The notes under the pieces are model-generated. The model made no database searches. It saw only the letters and a list, made by a program, of their open reading frames with translations, and was not told the DNA's origin. The translations under genes and the position numbers were made by a program. From PALSA-555 sp035468285 (lineage in GTDB: Bacteria > Actinomycetota > Acidimicrobiia > IMCC26256 > PALSA-555): a stretch of 62,888 nt of DNA. The stretch covers positions 1-62,888 of the forward strand of contig DATISY010000064.1 of NCBI GenBank assembly GCA_035468285.1, in the 5' to 3' direction. Shown one piece after another: positions 8,517 through 15,821 of the stretch; position 1 is the first letter of the stretch, and each line of letters begins with the position of its first letter.

Positions 8517-9317
8517 ATGGACGTCGAGACCGCCGGGCTGCTCGACGGCCGGGTCGCGCTCGTGTCCGGGGTCGGCCCCGGGCTGGGCCGCTCCATCGCG
8601 CGCACGCTGGCCGGCGCCGGCGCCGACGTCGCGCTCGCGGCGCGCCGGCGCGGCCCCCTCGCCGCCGTCGCCGCGGAGATCGAGGGTCTGGGCCGCCGCG
8701 CCGTGGTGATCCCGACCGACATCGCGGACCCCGAGCAGTGCCGCCGGCTCGCCGACGCCGCCGCCGATCGCCTCGGCCGCATCGACGTGCTCGTCAACAA
8801 CGCGTTCACCGAAGAGGACTGGCGGGAGCCCTTCGACGGGTTCGACCCCGACCGGTGGCGCGCGCCCGTCGCCGTCAACCTGCTCGGCACGCTGGCGCTC
8901 TCCCAGGCCGCCGTCCCGCACCTCCGAGCCGCCGGCGGCGGGTCGGTGATCATGATCACGACCCTCTCGGTGAAGAACCCGGTGCCGCTCCTCGCCGGGT
9001 ACGCCGCGTCGAAGCGGGCCCTCACGACCGCGGCGCAGGCGATGGCCCGAGAGCTCGGACCGCACCGCATCCGGGTGAACTGCGTCGCTCCCGGCCACAT
9101 CCAAGGCGCCTCGCTCGACGAGTACTTCGCCTGGATCGCCGATCGGCGCGGTGTCGACGCGGCCGCCGTCGCCGCCGAGATCGCCTCCCTGAACGCATTG
9201 GGGTGCATCGCCACGCCCGACGAGATCGCCGGCGCGGTCCTCTTCTTCGCCAGTGACCTGTCGCGCGTGGTCACCGGCCAGACTCTCGACGTCAACTGCG
9301 GTCGGACCCTCGGGTAG
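8517..9317 (+). CDS. Short-chain dehydrogenase/reductase (SDR)
   Basis: A 266-residue Rossmann-fold oxidoreductase. ATG 8517 is chosen because GAGGGGGA lies just upstream; the longer frame is unlikely. The nucleotide loop reads SGVGPGLG rather than the usual TGxxxGIG. The NNAG motif is NNAF, and the catalytic Tyr-Lys is GYAASKRA. It would oxidise or reduce a hydroxyl/keto group, probably on an acyl-CoA or steroid-like intermediate. Next door is a paralog with the same unusual GVGPGLG and NAF motifs, 24 bases downstream, so the pair may form a heteromer or act on related substrates. Confidence 0.88.
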   Translation: MDVETAGLLDGRVALVSGVGPGLGRSIARTLAGAGADVALAARRRGPLAAVAAEIEGLGRRAVVIPTDIADPEQCRRLADAAADRLGRIDVLVNNAFTEEDWREPFDGFDPDRWRAPVAVNLLGTLALSQAAVPHLRAAGGGSVIMITTLSVKNPVPLLAGYAASKRALTTAAQAMARELGPHRIRVNCVAPGHIQGASLDEYFAWIADRRGVDAAAVAAEIASLNALGCIATPDEIAGAVLFFASDLSRVVTGQTLDVNCGRTLG

Positions 9318-9341
9318 CCCGCAGCCGAAAGGAAGAACCAG

Positions 9342-10121
9342 ATGCTCCTCAACGACAAGGTCGCCATCGTCTCCGGCGTCGGTCCGGGACTCGGCAAGGA
9401 GATCGCCCTCGCGTTCGCGCGTGAGGGCGCGGACCTCGTCCTGGGTGCGCGCACCGAGTCGTACCTCGCCGAGGTCCAAGCCGAGATCGAAAGGCTCGGC
9501 CGACGGGCCCGGTACACGCCCACCGACATCACCGACCAGGCCCAATGCGACCGGCTGGTGCAGACGGCCCGGGATGAGTTCGGTCGGGTCGACGTCCTCG
9601 TCCACAACGCGTTCGCCCCCGACGTCTTCCAGCTCTTCGAAGACGTCGATCTCGCCGCCTGGCGCCACATCGTCGATGTCAACCTCTTCGGCAGCCTCCA
9701 GCTGACGAAGTCGGTGATCCCGGTCATGAAGGACCAGGGCGGCGGCTCGATCGTGTTCGTCAACTCGATGATCGTCCGCAAGATCCTCCCGCTCCAGGGC
9801 GGCTACGCCACCTCCAAAGGCGCGCTCCTCACCGCGGCGCAGGTCCTCGCCAAGGAGCTCGGCCCCCACCAGATCCGGGTCAACTCGATCGTCCCCGGCT
9901 GGATGGACGGCCCGAACGTGCGGGGGTACTTCGCCATGATGGAGCGACAGACCGGCAAGGCGGTCCAGGACAGCTACGACGAGATCGCCGCCGAGATCGC
10001 GCTGGGCATCATCCCGACCGACGACGATTGCGCCAACGCCGCCGTGTTCTTCGCGTCCGACCTGTCGTCGGTCATCACGGGGCAAGCACTCAACGTCAAC
10101 GGCGGTGAGGTGTTCAGCTGA
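9342..10121 (+). CDS. Short-chain dehydrogenase/reductase (SDR), paralog of the preceding gene
   Basis: A 259-residue SDR starting at ATG 9342 behind GAAAGGAAG. Motifs are SGVGPGLGKE for the dinucleotide loop, VHNAF in place of NNAG, and GYATSKG for the catalytic Tyr/Lys. The C-terminal SVITGQALNVNGGEVF closes the fold. It shares its altered signatures with the SDR just upstream, which indicates duplication. Its stop codon TGA overlaps a possible CTG start of the CoA-transferase gene. Cofactor preference is not clear from sequence. Confidence 0.88.
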   Translation: MLLNDKVAIVSGVGPGLGKEIALAFAREGADLVLGARTESYLAEVQAEIERLGRRARYTPTDITDQAQCDRLVQTARDEFGRVDVLVHNAFAPDVFQLFEDVDLAAWRHIVDVNLFGSLQLTKSVIPVMKDQGGGSIVFVNSMIVRKILPLQGGYATSKGALLTAAQVLAKELGPHQIRVNSIVPGWMDGPNVRGYFAMMERQTGKAVQDSYDEIAAEIALGIIPTDDDCANAAVFFASDLSSVITGQALNVNGGEVFS

Positions 10122-10198
10122 CGGTCGCCGCCGCGGAAGCGGCGCTCGACGCGGCCGCCACGCAGGCCGGCACCCGGCTCGGCGTCGACGGGCCCGGT

Positions 10199-11131
10199 GT
10201 GCTCCGCGAGCGCATGGCCGTGCTGGGGATCAGCCCGGCCGCCACGGTGTCGGCCGGCGGGTCGTGCCGGCTGCTCCGCTGCGCCGATGACCGGTGGATC
10301 GCGATGAACCTTGCCCGACGCGACGACGTCGACCTGCTCGCGGCGTGGATGCAGCGCCCGTGGGCGGGACCCGTCTGGGACGCCGTCGCCGCGGCCGCAG
10401 ACCAGCAAGCCGCGGACGCGGCCGTCGAACGGGCGCAGCTGCTCGGCATCCCCGCCGCCGTCGCGGTCCCGCCCCCCACCGCGGCGCACCGCCTGGTCCG
10501 CTCGGCCCCGGCCCGACGGGCAACGGGCCTCGTCGTCGACCTGTCCAGCCTGTGGGCCGGACCGCTCTGCGCCCGGCTCGTCGCGGCTGCTTCCGGGAAG
10601 CGGGTGGTCAAGGTCGAGGACCCCGATCGGCCCGACGGGGCGCGGGCCGGACCGCCCGCGTTCTGGCAGCGGCTCAATTGCGGCAAGGACGACGTCGCGG
10701 TCGCGCTCCGCACCGCCCCGGGTCGCCGCGAGCTCGCCGCGCTCCTCGCCGACGCCGACGTGGTCGTGACCTCGGCTCGGCCCCGCGCCCTCGACACACT
10801 CGGGCTCGACCCGGCGGAGCACGCGGCGCGCGGCGTCGTATGGGTCGCGATCACCGGCTACGGGCTGACCGGCGCGTGGAGTAACCGGGTGGCGTTCGGT
10901 GACGACGCCGCCGTCGCGGGCGGAGCCGCCGTCGCCGCGGGCGGCGAACATCCCGTCTTCGTGCTCGACGCCGTCGCCGACCCCCTGAGCGGACTGTGGG
11001 GCGCGGCCGCGGCCCTCGACGCGCTCGGCGCCCACCGCGGTGCGGTCATCGACGTAGCGATGCGAGACGTCGTCGCCGCCGCGCTCACCAAGGGAAGGTA
11101 CGCTGCGCGGACTGACCAGGAGGTCGCATGA
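10199..11131 (+). CDS. Family III CoA-transferase (CaiB/BaiF) with permuted domain order
   Basis: About 310 residues from GTG 10199; homology appears to extend upstream to a CTG at 10118 that overlaps the preceding stop (CTGA). The first ~85 residues (DDRWIAMNLARRDD to AQLLGIPAAVAV) correspond to the small-domain part that normally comes late in CaiB proteins. The region from GLVVDLSSLWAGPLCARL on corresponds to the normal N-terminus, including the ADPLSG segment with the likely catalytic Asp. The order is therefore reversed relative to the AMACR-like gene at 22780-23919. It should move CoA between acids. It overlaps the next gene by ATGA. Confidence 0.75.
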   Translation: MLRERMAVLGISPAATVSAGGSCRLLRCADDRWIAMNLARRDDVDLLAAWMQRPWAGPVWDAVAAAADQQAADAAVERAQLLGIPAAVAVPPPTAAHRLVRSAPARRATGLVVDLSSLWAGPLCARLVAAASGKRVVKVEDPDRPDGARAGPPAFWQRLNCGKDDVAVALRTAPGRRELAALLADADVVVTSARPRALDTLGLDPAEHAARGVVWVAITGYGLTGAWSNRVAFGDDAAVAGGAAVAAGGEHPVFVLDAVADPLSGLWGAAAALDALGAHRGAVIDVAMRDVVAAALTKGRYAARTDQEVA

Positions 11132-11622
11132 TGGCCCGACTCGAGATGCCCGCCGGCGATCAGCCCGAGATCGTCCGCGTCTGGGGGTTGCGTCCCGAGA
11201 TGGGTGAGGCCGTGCAACGCCTCTCCTACGCGGTGTACTCCCAGAGCGCGCTCCCGGCCCGGGTGCGGGAGGCGGCCCGCATGCGCATCGCGCAGATCAA
11301 CGACTGTGCGGTGTGCCGCGGGTGGCGCATTCCCGAGCTCGCCGAGCAAGGCGTCGACGAGGAGCTCTACGCCCACGTCGCCGACCCCAACGCGGGGGAG
11401 TACTCCGCGCAGGAGCGCCTCGCGATCGAGTTCGCCGAACGGTACGCCCTGGATCACCGCTCCCTCAACGACGCGTTCTTCGCCCGGTTGCGCGAGCACT
11501 TCACCGACGCCGAGATCCTCGACCTCTCCATCTGCGTGGGGAACTGGCTCGCCTTCGGCCGCTTGACGATGGTCCTCGACCTCGACGAGGCCTGCGCGGT
11601 GCGGCCCCGAGCCTCGGTGTGA
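11128..11622 (+). CDS. Carboxymuconolactone decarboxylase/AhpD-like protein
   Basis: A 164-residue all-helical CMD-family protein. The redox CxxC pair is C60-C63 in NDCAVCRGWRIPEL, followed by an invariant-type His-free helix with FAERYALDHRSL. Members are either alkylhydroperoxidase-like disulfide reductases or decarboxylases; the CxxC supports the redox type. It could protect the oxygenase step from peroxide. It starts at the first of two adjacent ATGs (11128, 11131), overlapping the CoA-transferase stop, and its own stop overlaps the P450 start (GTGA). Confidence 0.85.
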   Translation: MMARLEMPAGDQPEIVRVWGLRPEMGEAVQRLSYAVYSQSALPARVREAARMRIAQINDCAVCRGWRIPELAEQGVDEELYAHVADPNAGEYSAQERLAIEFAERYALDHRSLNDAFFARLREHFTDAEILDLSICVGNWLAFGRLTMVLDLDEACAVRPRASV

Positions 11623-12812
11623 CGACCGCCACCGTCGACTTCTTCGACCCGGCGGTCTTCGCCGCCGGCCCACCCCACGACCTGTTCCGCCGCCTGCGCG
11701 CCGAGCAGCCCGTCTACTTCCTCCCCGAACCCGCCGGACCCGGGTTCTGGGGCGTGTTCGCCTACGACGACGTCGTCGACGTGTCGCGCCATCCCCAGCG
11801 GTTCGGCTCGCACCCCAACACCATGATCACCGACATCGACCCCGGCGGCGGCGGCGCCGGACAGCTCATGCTGAACCAGGACCCGCCCCGGCACACCCAG
11901 CTGCGCAAGCTCGTCAACCGCGGGTTCACCCCCCGCCAGGTCGCCCTCCTCGAGCCCCGCGTCCGCGCCCTCGTCGACCGGCTCCTCGACCGGGCCGAGG
12001 CGCTCGGCCGCTTCGACCTCGTCACCGACGTCGCGGTGGAGCTCCCGCTGCAGGTCATCGCCGAGCTCGTCGGTGTCCCCGAGGACGAGCGGCACACCGT
12101 GTTCGCCTGGACCGAGCGGATGATGAGCAGCGACCCCGAGAGCACCGACTTCGGGCACGAAGCCCGCGCCGCGATGGCCGAGATGTTCGCCTACGCCGGC
12201 CAGCTCGCTGCCGAACGGGCGCAGCATCCCGGCGGCGACCTCCTCAGCGTCCTCCTCGCCGCCGAGGTCGACGGAGAGCGGCTCAGCCAGCTCGACATCG
12301 ACCTGTTCTTCATGCTGCTGATGAACGCGGGCAGCGAGACGACCCGCAACCTGATCACCGGCGGAATGCTGACCCTCTTCGAGCATCCCGACCAGCGGGC
12401 CCGGCTCCGCGCCGACCCCGCGCTGCTCCCCACCGGCGTGGAGGAGATGCTGCGCTGGGTGACGCCGGTCATGCGGTTCCGGCGCACCGCACGCGAAGCC
12501 ACCACCCTGGGCGGCCAGGCCATCGAGACCGGCGACAAGGTCGTCGTCTGGTACACCTCCGCGAACCGGGACGAGAGCCAGTTCCCGGCCGCGGACACCT
12601 TCGACGTCGCCCGCACCCCGAACGATCACGTCGCGTTCGGCGCCGGTGGCCCCCACTTCTGCCTCGGCGCGGGCCTGGCCCGCCTCGAGGCCCGCGTCCT
12701 CTTCGAGACGCTGCTCGACCGCCTCCCGGGACTCCGACCCGACGGGCCCGTCTCCCGGTCCGGGTCCAGCTTCCTCAACGGCATCACCGCGATGCCGGTG
12801 GCGGTCTCCTGA
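11619..12812 (+). CDS. Cytochrome P450
   Basis: A 397-residue P450. GTG 11619 overlaps the preceding stop; the longer open frame upstream is an artefact. Seen: the I-helix AGSETT (about 237-242) with the oxygen-activating acid/Thr pair, an ExxR motif in VEEMLRW, and the heme loop FGAGGPHFCLG with axial Cys about residue 348. The sequence resembles the steroid/terpene hydroxylase groups of actinobacteria (CYP125/142/124-like). It should hydroxylate a hydrophobic substrate using electrons from a 3Fe-4S ferredoxin such as that at 2560. Its 3' end overlaps the convergent NTF2-like gene by 29 bases. Confidence 0.92.
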   Translation: MTTATVDFFDPAVFAAGPPHDLFRRLRAEQPVYFLPEPAGPGFWGVFAYDDVVDVSRHPQRFGSHPNTMITDIDPGGGGAGQLMLNQDPPRHTQLRKLVNRGFTPRQVALLEPRVRALVDRLLDRAEALGRFDLVTDVAVELPLQVIAELVGVPEDERHTVFAWTERMMSSDPESTDFGHEARAAMAEMFAYAGQLAAERAQHPGGDLLSVLLAAEVDGERLSQLDIDLFFMLLMNAGSETTRNLITGGMLTLFEHPDQRARLRADPALLPTGVEEMLRWVTPVMRFRRTAREATTLGGQAIETGDKVVVWYTSANRDESQFPAADTFDVARTPNDHVAFGAGGPHFCLGAGLARLEARVLFETLLDRLPGLRPDGPVSRSGSSFLNGITAMPVAVS

Positions 12813-13218
12813 ACACCTGACCCGACAGGTCCCGCGCCCCCCGGTACAGCACCCAGAACCGGCGGTGCGCGAACCGCCACCCCCGCTCGTCGTGCACGAC
12901 CGTGTCGTCGTAGCAGCCGAGCAGCTCGTGGCCACCGTCGCTCGATCGCTGCGTCTCACGCAGATACCACCGCGCCGTGGCGTCATCACCCGCCCGGTCG
13001 ACCCAGCCCGACAGCACCTCCTGCACGCACAGGTCGAAGTCCGCGCTCCACGACGCGAAGGCGTCCCGCAACGCCGCGTGGCCGACCAACGTGCCCACCC
13101 CCGGGAGCACCCAGATGCCGTCCTCCCGCCAGCATGCCAACCACGCGTCGGCATCCGCGCGCGCGACCGCGTCACACGAGCGCGCGACGAGCGCGCGCAC
13201 CCCTTGATCATCACCCAC
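12784..13218 (-). CDS. SnoaL-like / NTF2-fold protein
   Basis: A 144-residue single-domain protein. The pattern DADAWLACWREDGIWVLPG near residues 22-40, a mid helix with LRDAFASW and the C-terminal HERGWRFAHRRFWVLYRG strands are those of the SnoaL-4 group, related to ketosteroid isomerase. Polar residues could face the cone cavity, but no reaction is assigned. GTG 13218 is preceded six bases upstream by TATCAT, so it is probably leaderless. It is divergent from the degenerate SDR at 13242 and overlaps the P450 end by 29 bases. Confidence 0.78.
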   Translation of the reverse strand: MGDDQGVRALVARSCDAVARADADAWLACWREDGIWVLPGVGTLVGHAALRDAFASWSADFDLCVQEVLSGWVDRAGDDATARWYLRETQRSSDGGHELLGCYDDTVVHDERGWRFAHRRFWVLYRGARDLSGQVFRRPPPASR

Positions 13219-13224
13219 GGTCGG

Positions 13225-13234
13225 ATGATACGGT
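13225..13234. promoter_or_regulatory. Overlapping divergent -10 elements
   Basis: On the minus strand TATCAT (13225-13230) lies six bases before GTG 13218. On the plus strand TACGGT (13229-13234) lies seven bases before ATG 13242. Both fit TANNNT and leave no space for a leader, so the two divergent genes appear to be leaderless and mutually exclusive for polymerase binding. Confidence 0.5.
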
Positions 13235-13241
13235 CCGGCTG

Positions 13242-13988
13242 ATGAGCGCGCTCTCGGGCAGAGTCGCGGTCGTCACCGGTGCCGACCAGGCGCTCGGCCA
13301 CGGCTTAGCGCTCGCGATCGGCACCAGCGGCGCCCGGGTCGCCCTCGTCGGCGACGCGACCACGCTCACGCCCGTCGCGGACACGATCCGGGACCGTGGC
13401 GGCCACGCCGCCGCCTTCGACGCGGTGCTCACCGAGCGAGCCGACCTCGAGCGTGCCTTCGCCGCGGCCGCCGACACCTTCGGGGACCCCGTCACCGCGC
13501 TCGTGCACACCGCGATGAACCGGGCCGCGTTCGAGCAGCTCGACTTCGCCGACGTCGACGACGCGCGCTGGGAGCTGATCTGGGAAGGCACCATGCGCGC
13601 CGCGCTGGCGCTCCTCCAGGCGTCGTACACGCCGCTGCACGGCCGCGACGGCCGGATCGTGTTCGTCGCGCCCACCGTGTCGATGTCCGGCGCCGAGCGT
13701 CTCGTCCCCTACACGACCGCGCTCGAAGGCCAACGCCTCTTGGCGAAGTCCGCGGCTCGCCAATGGGGCCCCGATGGGATCACCGTCAACACCGTCGCGG
13801 TCGCTCCCGAGCAGGTCCCCATCGGGGTGGCCAGCGCCGCGACGTCCCTGGCCCCGCCCGCCCTGGGCGGCCCGGGACAGCCCGAGGCCGACGTCGGACC
13901 CGTCGTCACGTTCCTGCTCGGCGCGGCGGGTCGGTTCGTCACCGGTTCCACCCTCAGCATCGACGGCGGCGTCTGGATGGCTCCGTGA
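13242..13988 (+). CDS. SDR-fold protein lacking catalytic lysine
   Basis: A 248-residue SDR homolog from ATG 13242, where TACGGT seven bases upstream suggests leaderless expression. The fold is intact: N-terminal VAVVTGADQALGHGLA and C-terminal GRFVTGSTLSIDGG. Two signature positions are changed. The dinucleotide loop has Ala for the second Gly (TGADQALG). The catalytic YxxxK is YTTAL, with Leu in place of Lys, and the NNAG motif reads HTAM. It is therefore probably not a normal oxidoreductase and may act as the non-catalytic partner of the SDR that overlaps its stop codon. Confidence 0.8.
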   Translation: MSALSGRVAVVTGADQALGHGLALAIGTSGARVALVGDATTLTPVADTIRDRGGHAAAFDAVLTERADLERAFAAAADTFGDPVTALVHTAMNRAAFEQLDFADVDDARWELIWEGTMRAALALLQASYTPLHGRDGRIVFVAPTVSMSGAERLVPYTTALEGQRLLAKSAARQWGPDGITVNTVAVAPEQVPIGVASAATSLAPPALGGPGQPEADVGPVVTFLLGAAGRFVTGSTLSIDGGVWMAP

Positions 13989-14761
13989 GTCTCGAGCCCG
14001 GCCCCCTCGCCGGACGCACCGCGATCGTCACCGGCGCGGGCCAGGGCGTCGGGCGGGGCATCGCCCTCGCCCTCGCGGCGCGCGGGGCCCGCGTCGTGCT
14101 CGCGGCCCGACGGGCCGAAACGGGCGAACCCGCGGCCCAGGAGATCCGGGACCGGGGCGGCGACGCGGTCTGTGTCGTCACGGACGTCACACGGCGCGAC
14201 GATGTCGAACAGTGCGTGCGTGCGACCGTCGAACGGTACGGCGGACTCGAGATCATGGTCCACAACGCGTTCCGGGGGGGTCGACCGCACCGCCTCGAGG
14301 AACTCGACGAGGCGCTGTGGACCATGAACTCCCGCACTGCTGTCTGGGGTTCCTACTACGCCGCCCAGCTCGCCTATCCCCATCTGCGCGCCGCGGGGAC
14401 ACAGGGCCGCCTCATCCTCGTCACGTCACCGTCGGGTGTTGAGGGCAGCGTGAGCATCCCGATCTACTCGCCCGTCAAGGCCGCGCAGCGGGCGATCGCC
14501 AAGAGCCTCTCCCGGGAGTGGGGCCCGCTCGGCATCACCGTCAACTGCCTCGCGCCCGTCGCCGAGACCCCCGCCCTCACGAACGCGTTCGTCGAGAACC
14601 CCGACCTCAAGGGCCGGCTCGAGGCCCGCACCTCGCTGCGACGGGTCGGAGACGCCGAGCACGACATCGGCGTCGTCGCCGCGTTCCTCGCCAGCGACGA
14701 CGCCGGGTACGTCACCGGCCAGACCATCGTCTGTGACGGTGGCAGCTTCATGGGCCTGTGA
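13985..14761 (+). CDS. Short-chain dehydrogenase/reductase (SDR)
   Basis: A 258-residue SDR. GTG 13985 overlaps the stop of the degenerate SDR upstream (GTGA), indicating coupled translation. Signatures are complete: TGAGQGVGRG for NAD(P), VHNAF in the NNAG position, VTSPSG for the catalytic Ser strand and YSPVK for Tyr-Lys. It would interconvert an alcohol and a ketone, probably as part of CoA-ester or steroid-like catabolism. The HNAF variant is shared with the SDR at 9342. Immediately downstream are two AhpD-like genes in the same direction. Confidence 0.88.
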   Translation: MSLEPGPLAGRTAIVTGAGQGVGRGIALALAARGARVVLAARRAETGEPAAQEIRDRGGDAVCVVTDVTRRDDVEQCVRATVERYGGLEIMVHNAFRGGRPHRLEELDEALWTMNSRTAVWGSYYAAQLAYPHLRAAGTQGRLILVTSPSGVEGSVSIPIYSPVKAAQRAIAKSLSREWGPLGITVNCLAPVAETPALTNAFVENPDLKGRLEARTSLRRVGDAEHDIGVVAAFLASDDAGYVTGQTIVCDGGSFMGL

Positions 14762-14768
14762 CCCGCCC

Positions 14769-15290
14769 GTGAGCTGGCTTCCCGAGCACGCCGACGGTGC
14801 GACACCCCTCGATCGGGTCTTCGGGGTGCGCCCCGACCTCTACGAGCCGTTCCGATCGTTCTACGCGACGTTCTGGACCCACGAAATCCTCGACCCGGTC
14901 GTGCTCGAGCTCTGCCGGCTGCGGGTCGCGCACCTGCTCCGTTGCGACAGCGAGCAGCGGGTGCGGTACGCGCCCGCCCTCGACGCGGGCCTGACCGAGG
15001 ATCAGATCGCGGTCCTCTCGCAGTGGCCGACCTCACCGATGTTCAGCACGGCGCAACGGGCCGCGCTGAACTTCGCGGAGCAGTTCGTCATCGACGTGGG
15101 CGGCATCGATGCCACCCACCGCGACGCGGTCATCGACCACTTCGACGTGGCCGGGCTCGTCGCTCTCTGCGAGGCGCTCGCCCTGTTCGACGGGTTCTGC
15201 CGATTCCGGATCATCCTCGGGATCGACGCCGGTGCCGCGCCCGGCGTGACGGTCGTCCCCGGCCCCACGCCCGACGAGGGCCTACGCTGA
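14769..15290 (+). CDS. Carboxymuconolactone decarboxylase-family protein, CxxC incomplete
   Basis: A 173-residue CMD-fold protein from GTG 14769, eight bases after the SDR; ATG 14733, inside the SDR, is less likely. The helix pattern LELCRLRVAHLLRC to VRYAPALDAGLTEDQIAVL aligns with its neighbour at 15312, but where that protein has CRYC this one has CDSE (C59 to E62). The second redox Cys is therefore missing. It may be a decarboxylase-like or structural relative, or the partner of the complete AhpD-like protein next door. Function is not assigned further. Confidence 0.78.
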   Translation: MSWLPEHADGATPLDRVFGVRPDLYEPFRSFYATFWTHEILDPVVLELCRLRVAHLLRCDSEQRVRYAPALDAGLTEDQIAVLSQWPTSPMFSTAQRAALNFAEQFVIDVGGIDATHRDAVIDHFDVAGLVALCEALALFDGFCRFRIILGIDAGAAPGVTVVPGPTPDEGLR

Positions 15291-15311
15291 GCCAACGATG
15301 AACGGACCGGC

Positions 15312-15821
15312 ATGAGCACCGCACGGCACCCCATCCGCGGGGACGTGCTCGCGCTGCAACCCGAGGCGACGACCGGGTTCTACCGCCTGTACGGCACCCT
15401 CTGGAGCCACGGCACCGTCGACCAGGCGACGAAGGAGGTCGCACGGCTCCGCAACGCCCGCACGACCGGGTGTCGCTACTGCCAGAACGTGCGCTTCGAC
15501 GGCGCCCGCCAGGCCGGCCTCACCGAAGACCGCGTCGCGCTCATCGCCGACGAGTTCGAGGACTCGGACCTCTCCGGGGACGAGAAGACCGCCATCCGCC
15601 TCGTGGACCAGTTCCTCGCCGACCCGCACGGGCTGACCGACGCCCAACGCGACGAGCTGCTCGAGCACTTCGACACCGGCCAGATCGTCGAGCTCACCGC
15701 CGGCGTCGCGCTCTTCATGGGATTCTCGAAGATCGCGGTGGCGCTGGGACCACCCCCCGACATGCCGACGCTCGTGATGCCGACACCCGACTGGCCTCCC
15801 GTCACCGCCGATCAGGAATAG
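15312..15821 (+). CDS. Carboxymuconolactone decarboxylase/AhpD-like protein
   Basis: A 169-residue CMD-family protein with an intact redox pair C54-C57 in TTGCRYCQNVRF, followed by GARQAGLTEDRVALIAD. Its helices match the CxxE homolog upstream. A thiol-disulfide or hydroperoxide-reducing role is the family expectation for CxxC members. It starts at ATG 15312, 21 bases after the preceding gene. Its end overlaps the convergent amine oxidase gene by 10 bases. The extra N-terminal ~15 residues are not conserved in the other two CMD proteins here. Confidence 0.83.
   Translation: MSTARHPIRGDVLALQPEATTGFYRLYGTLWSHGTVDQATKEVARLRNARTTGCRYCQNVRFDGARQAGLTEDRVALIADEFEDSDLSGDEKTAIRLVDQFLADPHGLTDAQRDELLEHFDTGQIVELTAGVALFMGFSKIAVALGPPPDMPTLVMPTPDWPPVTADQE

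Noticed and set aside
6788..9781. A single 997-codon minus-strand frame
   Set aside because: Only 6788-8443 codes for the ligase; the rest is antisense to two SDR genes on the plus strand and has no motif.
12815..12830. Inverted repeat ACCTG-N6-CAGGT
   Set aside because: Lies within the coding end of the convergent NTF2-like gene, not in a promoter, and does not match the CTGACG word.
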